Shown: positions 63,951 through 64,000 of the stretch, one piece after another | Layout of the letters: the number at the start of each line of letters is the position of its first letter | How positions within the stretch are numbered: the stretch's first letter is position 1 | Assembly: GCF_022682495.2 (NCBI RefSeq) | Contig: NC_071391.1 | Span: 39,098,498-39,162,497 of the forward strand | DNA from: Desmodus rotundus | Lineage: Eukaryota > Chordata > Mammalia > Chiroptera > Phyllostomidae | Direction of reading: 5' to 3' | Length of the DNA: 64,000 nucleotides | Made by a program: the position numbers and the translations under genes | The notes under the pieces: model-generated | Told to the model about the DNA's origin: nothing | Database searches by the model: none | The model's input: only the letters and a program-made list of their open reading frames with translations

Positions 63951-64000
63951 TTGTACACAGGCCATCTGTGAGAACACACAAAAAAACAAAAACCAAGGGC

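Larger units (their letters stand above)
61670..64000 (-). other. AMPD3: AMPD3 intron, continuing past the window
   Basis: No upstream AMPD3 exon was found here. Holds a MIR (62,440-62,625), a poly(T) run (63,138-63,156) and a + strand L1-like 3' remnant (63,745-63,950). Confidence 0.6.

Noticed and set aside
61670..64000. Search for the upstream AMPD3 coding exons (residues 1-142)
   Set aside because: No frame here matches the expected N-terminal sequence with splice sites; these exons must lie beyond 64,000.

Overview
This is 64 kb of mammalian nuclear DNA, almost certainly from a bat. The strongest clue is six copies of the tRNA-derived VES SINE, a family confined to bats, best known from vespertilionids and their relatives (Yangochiroptera). 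Older mammalian repeats (MIR, L2, L1M) fill the background. No helitron was recognised, but the window is too short for that to narrow the family. There are no bacterial, phage or CRISPR-type systems here.

Two genes lie tail to tail. RNF141 (RING finger protein 141, ZNF230) is on the + strand: a CpG-island promoter and non-coding first exon near 8.3-9.2 kb, five coding exons from 15,212 to 35,111 that join in frame to a complete 230-residue protein, and a long 3' UTR to about 38.26 kb. AMPD3 (erythrocyte-type AMP deaminase) is on the - strand: twelve exons from 61,669 down to the stop at 41,350 join in frame to 625 residues, matching residues 143-767 of the 767-residue mammalian form. Its first 142 codons, 5' exons and promoters lie beyond the right edge. 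All splice junctions used are GT-AG, and neither gene shows a frameshift or stop. The adjacency fits the AMPD3-RNF141 order of human 11p15.4.

Layout: 1-8.2 kb is intergenic DNA upstream of RNF141, with a half-LINE (HAL1-like) element, a VES SINE, L1M pieces, and a mariner split by a class I LTR. 8.3-38.3 kb is RNF141; intron 3 holds a 5S rRNA retropseudogene, a VES SINE and a second half-LINE split by a class II retroviral LTR; intron 5 holds a long old L1M/HAL1 block. 38.3-39.85 kb is the short gap between the two poly(A) sites. 39.85-64 kb is AMPD3, whose introns carry MIR, L2, MER5-like and L1 fragments and an LTR-like piece.

Observations most worth checking: a perfect 54-bp inverted repeat flanking a single AMPD3 exon; a tailless 5S rRNA retropseudogene with a 14-bp target duplication; a class II solo LTR with a perfect 6-bp target duplication and an internal open frame that could encode a small membrane protein; and two half-LINE copies sharing the same ORF1-to-3'-end junction without ORF2. 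Repeat family names rest on recognising sequence by eye, so element edges without a target duplication are approximate.
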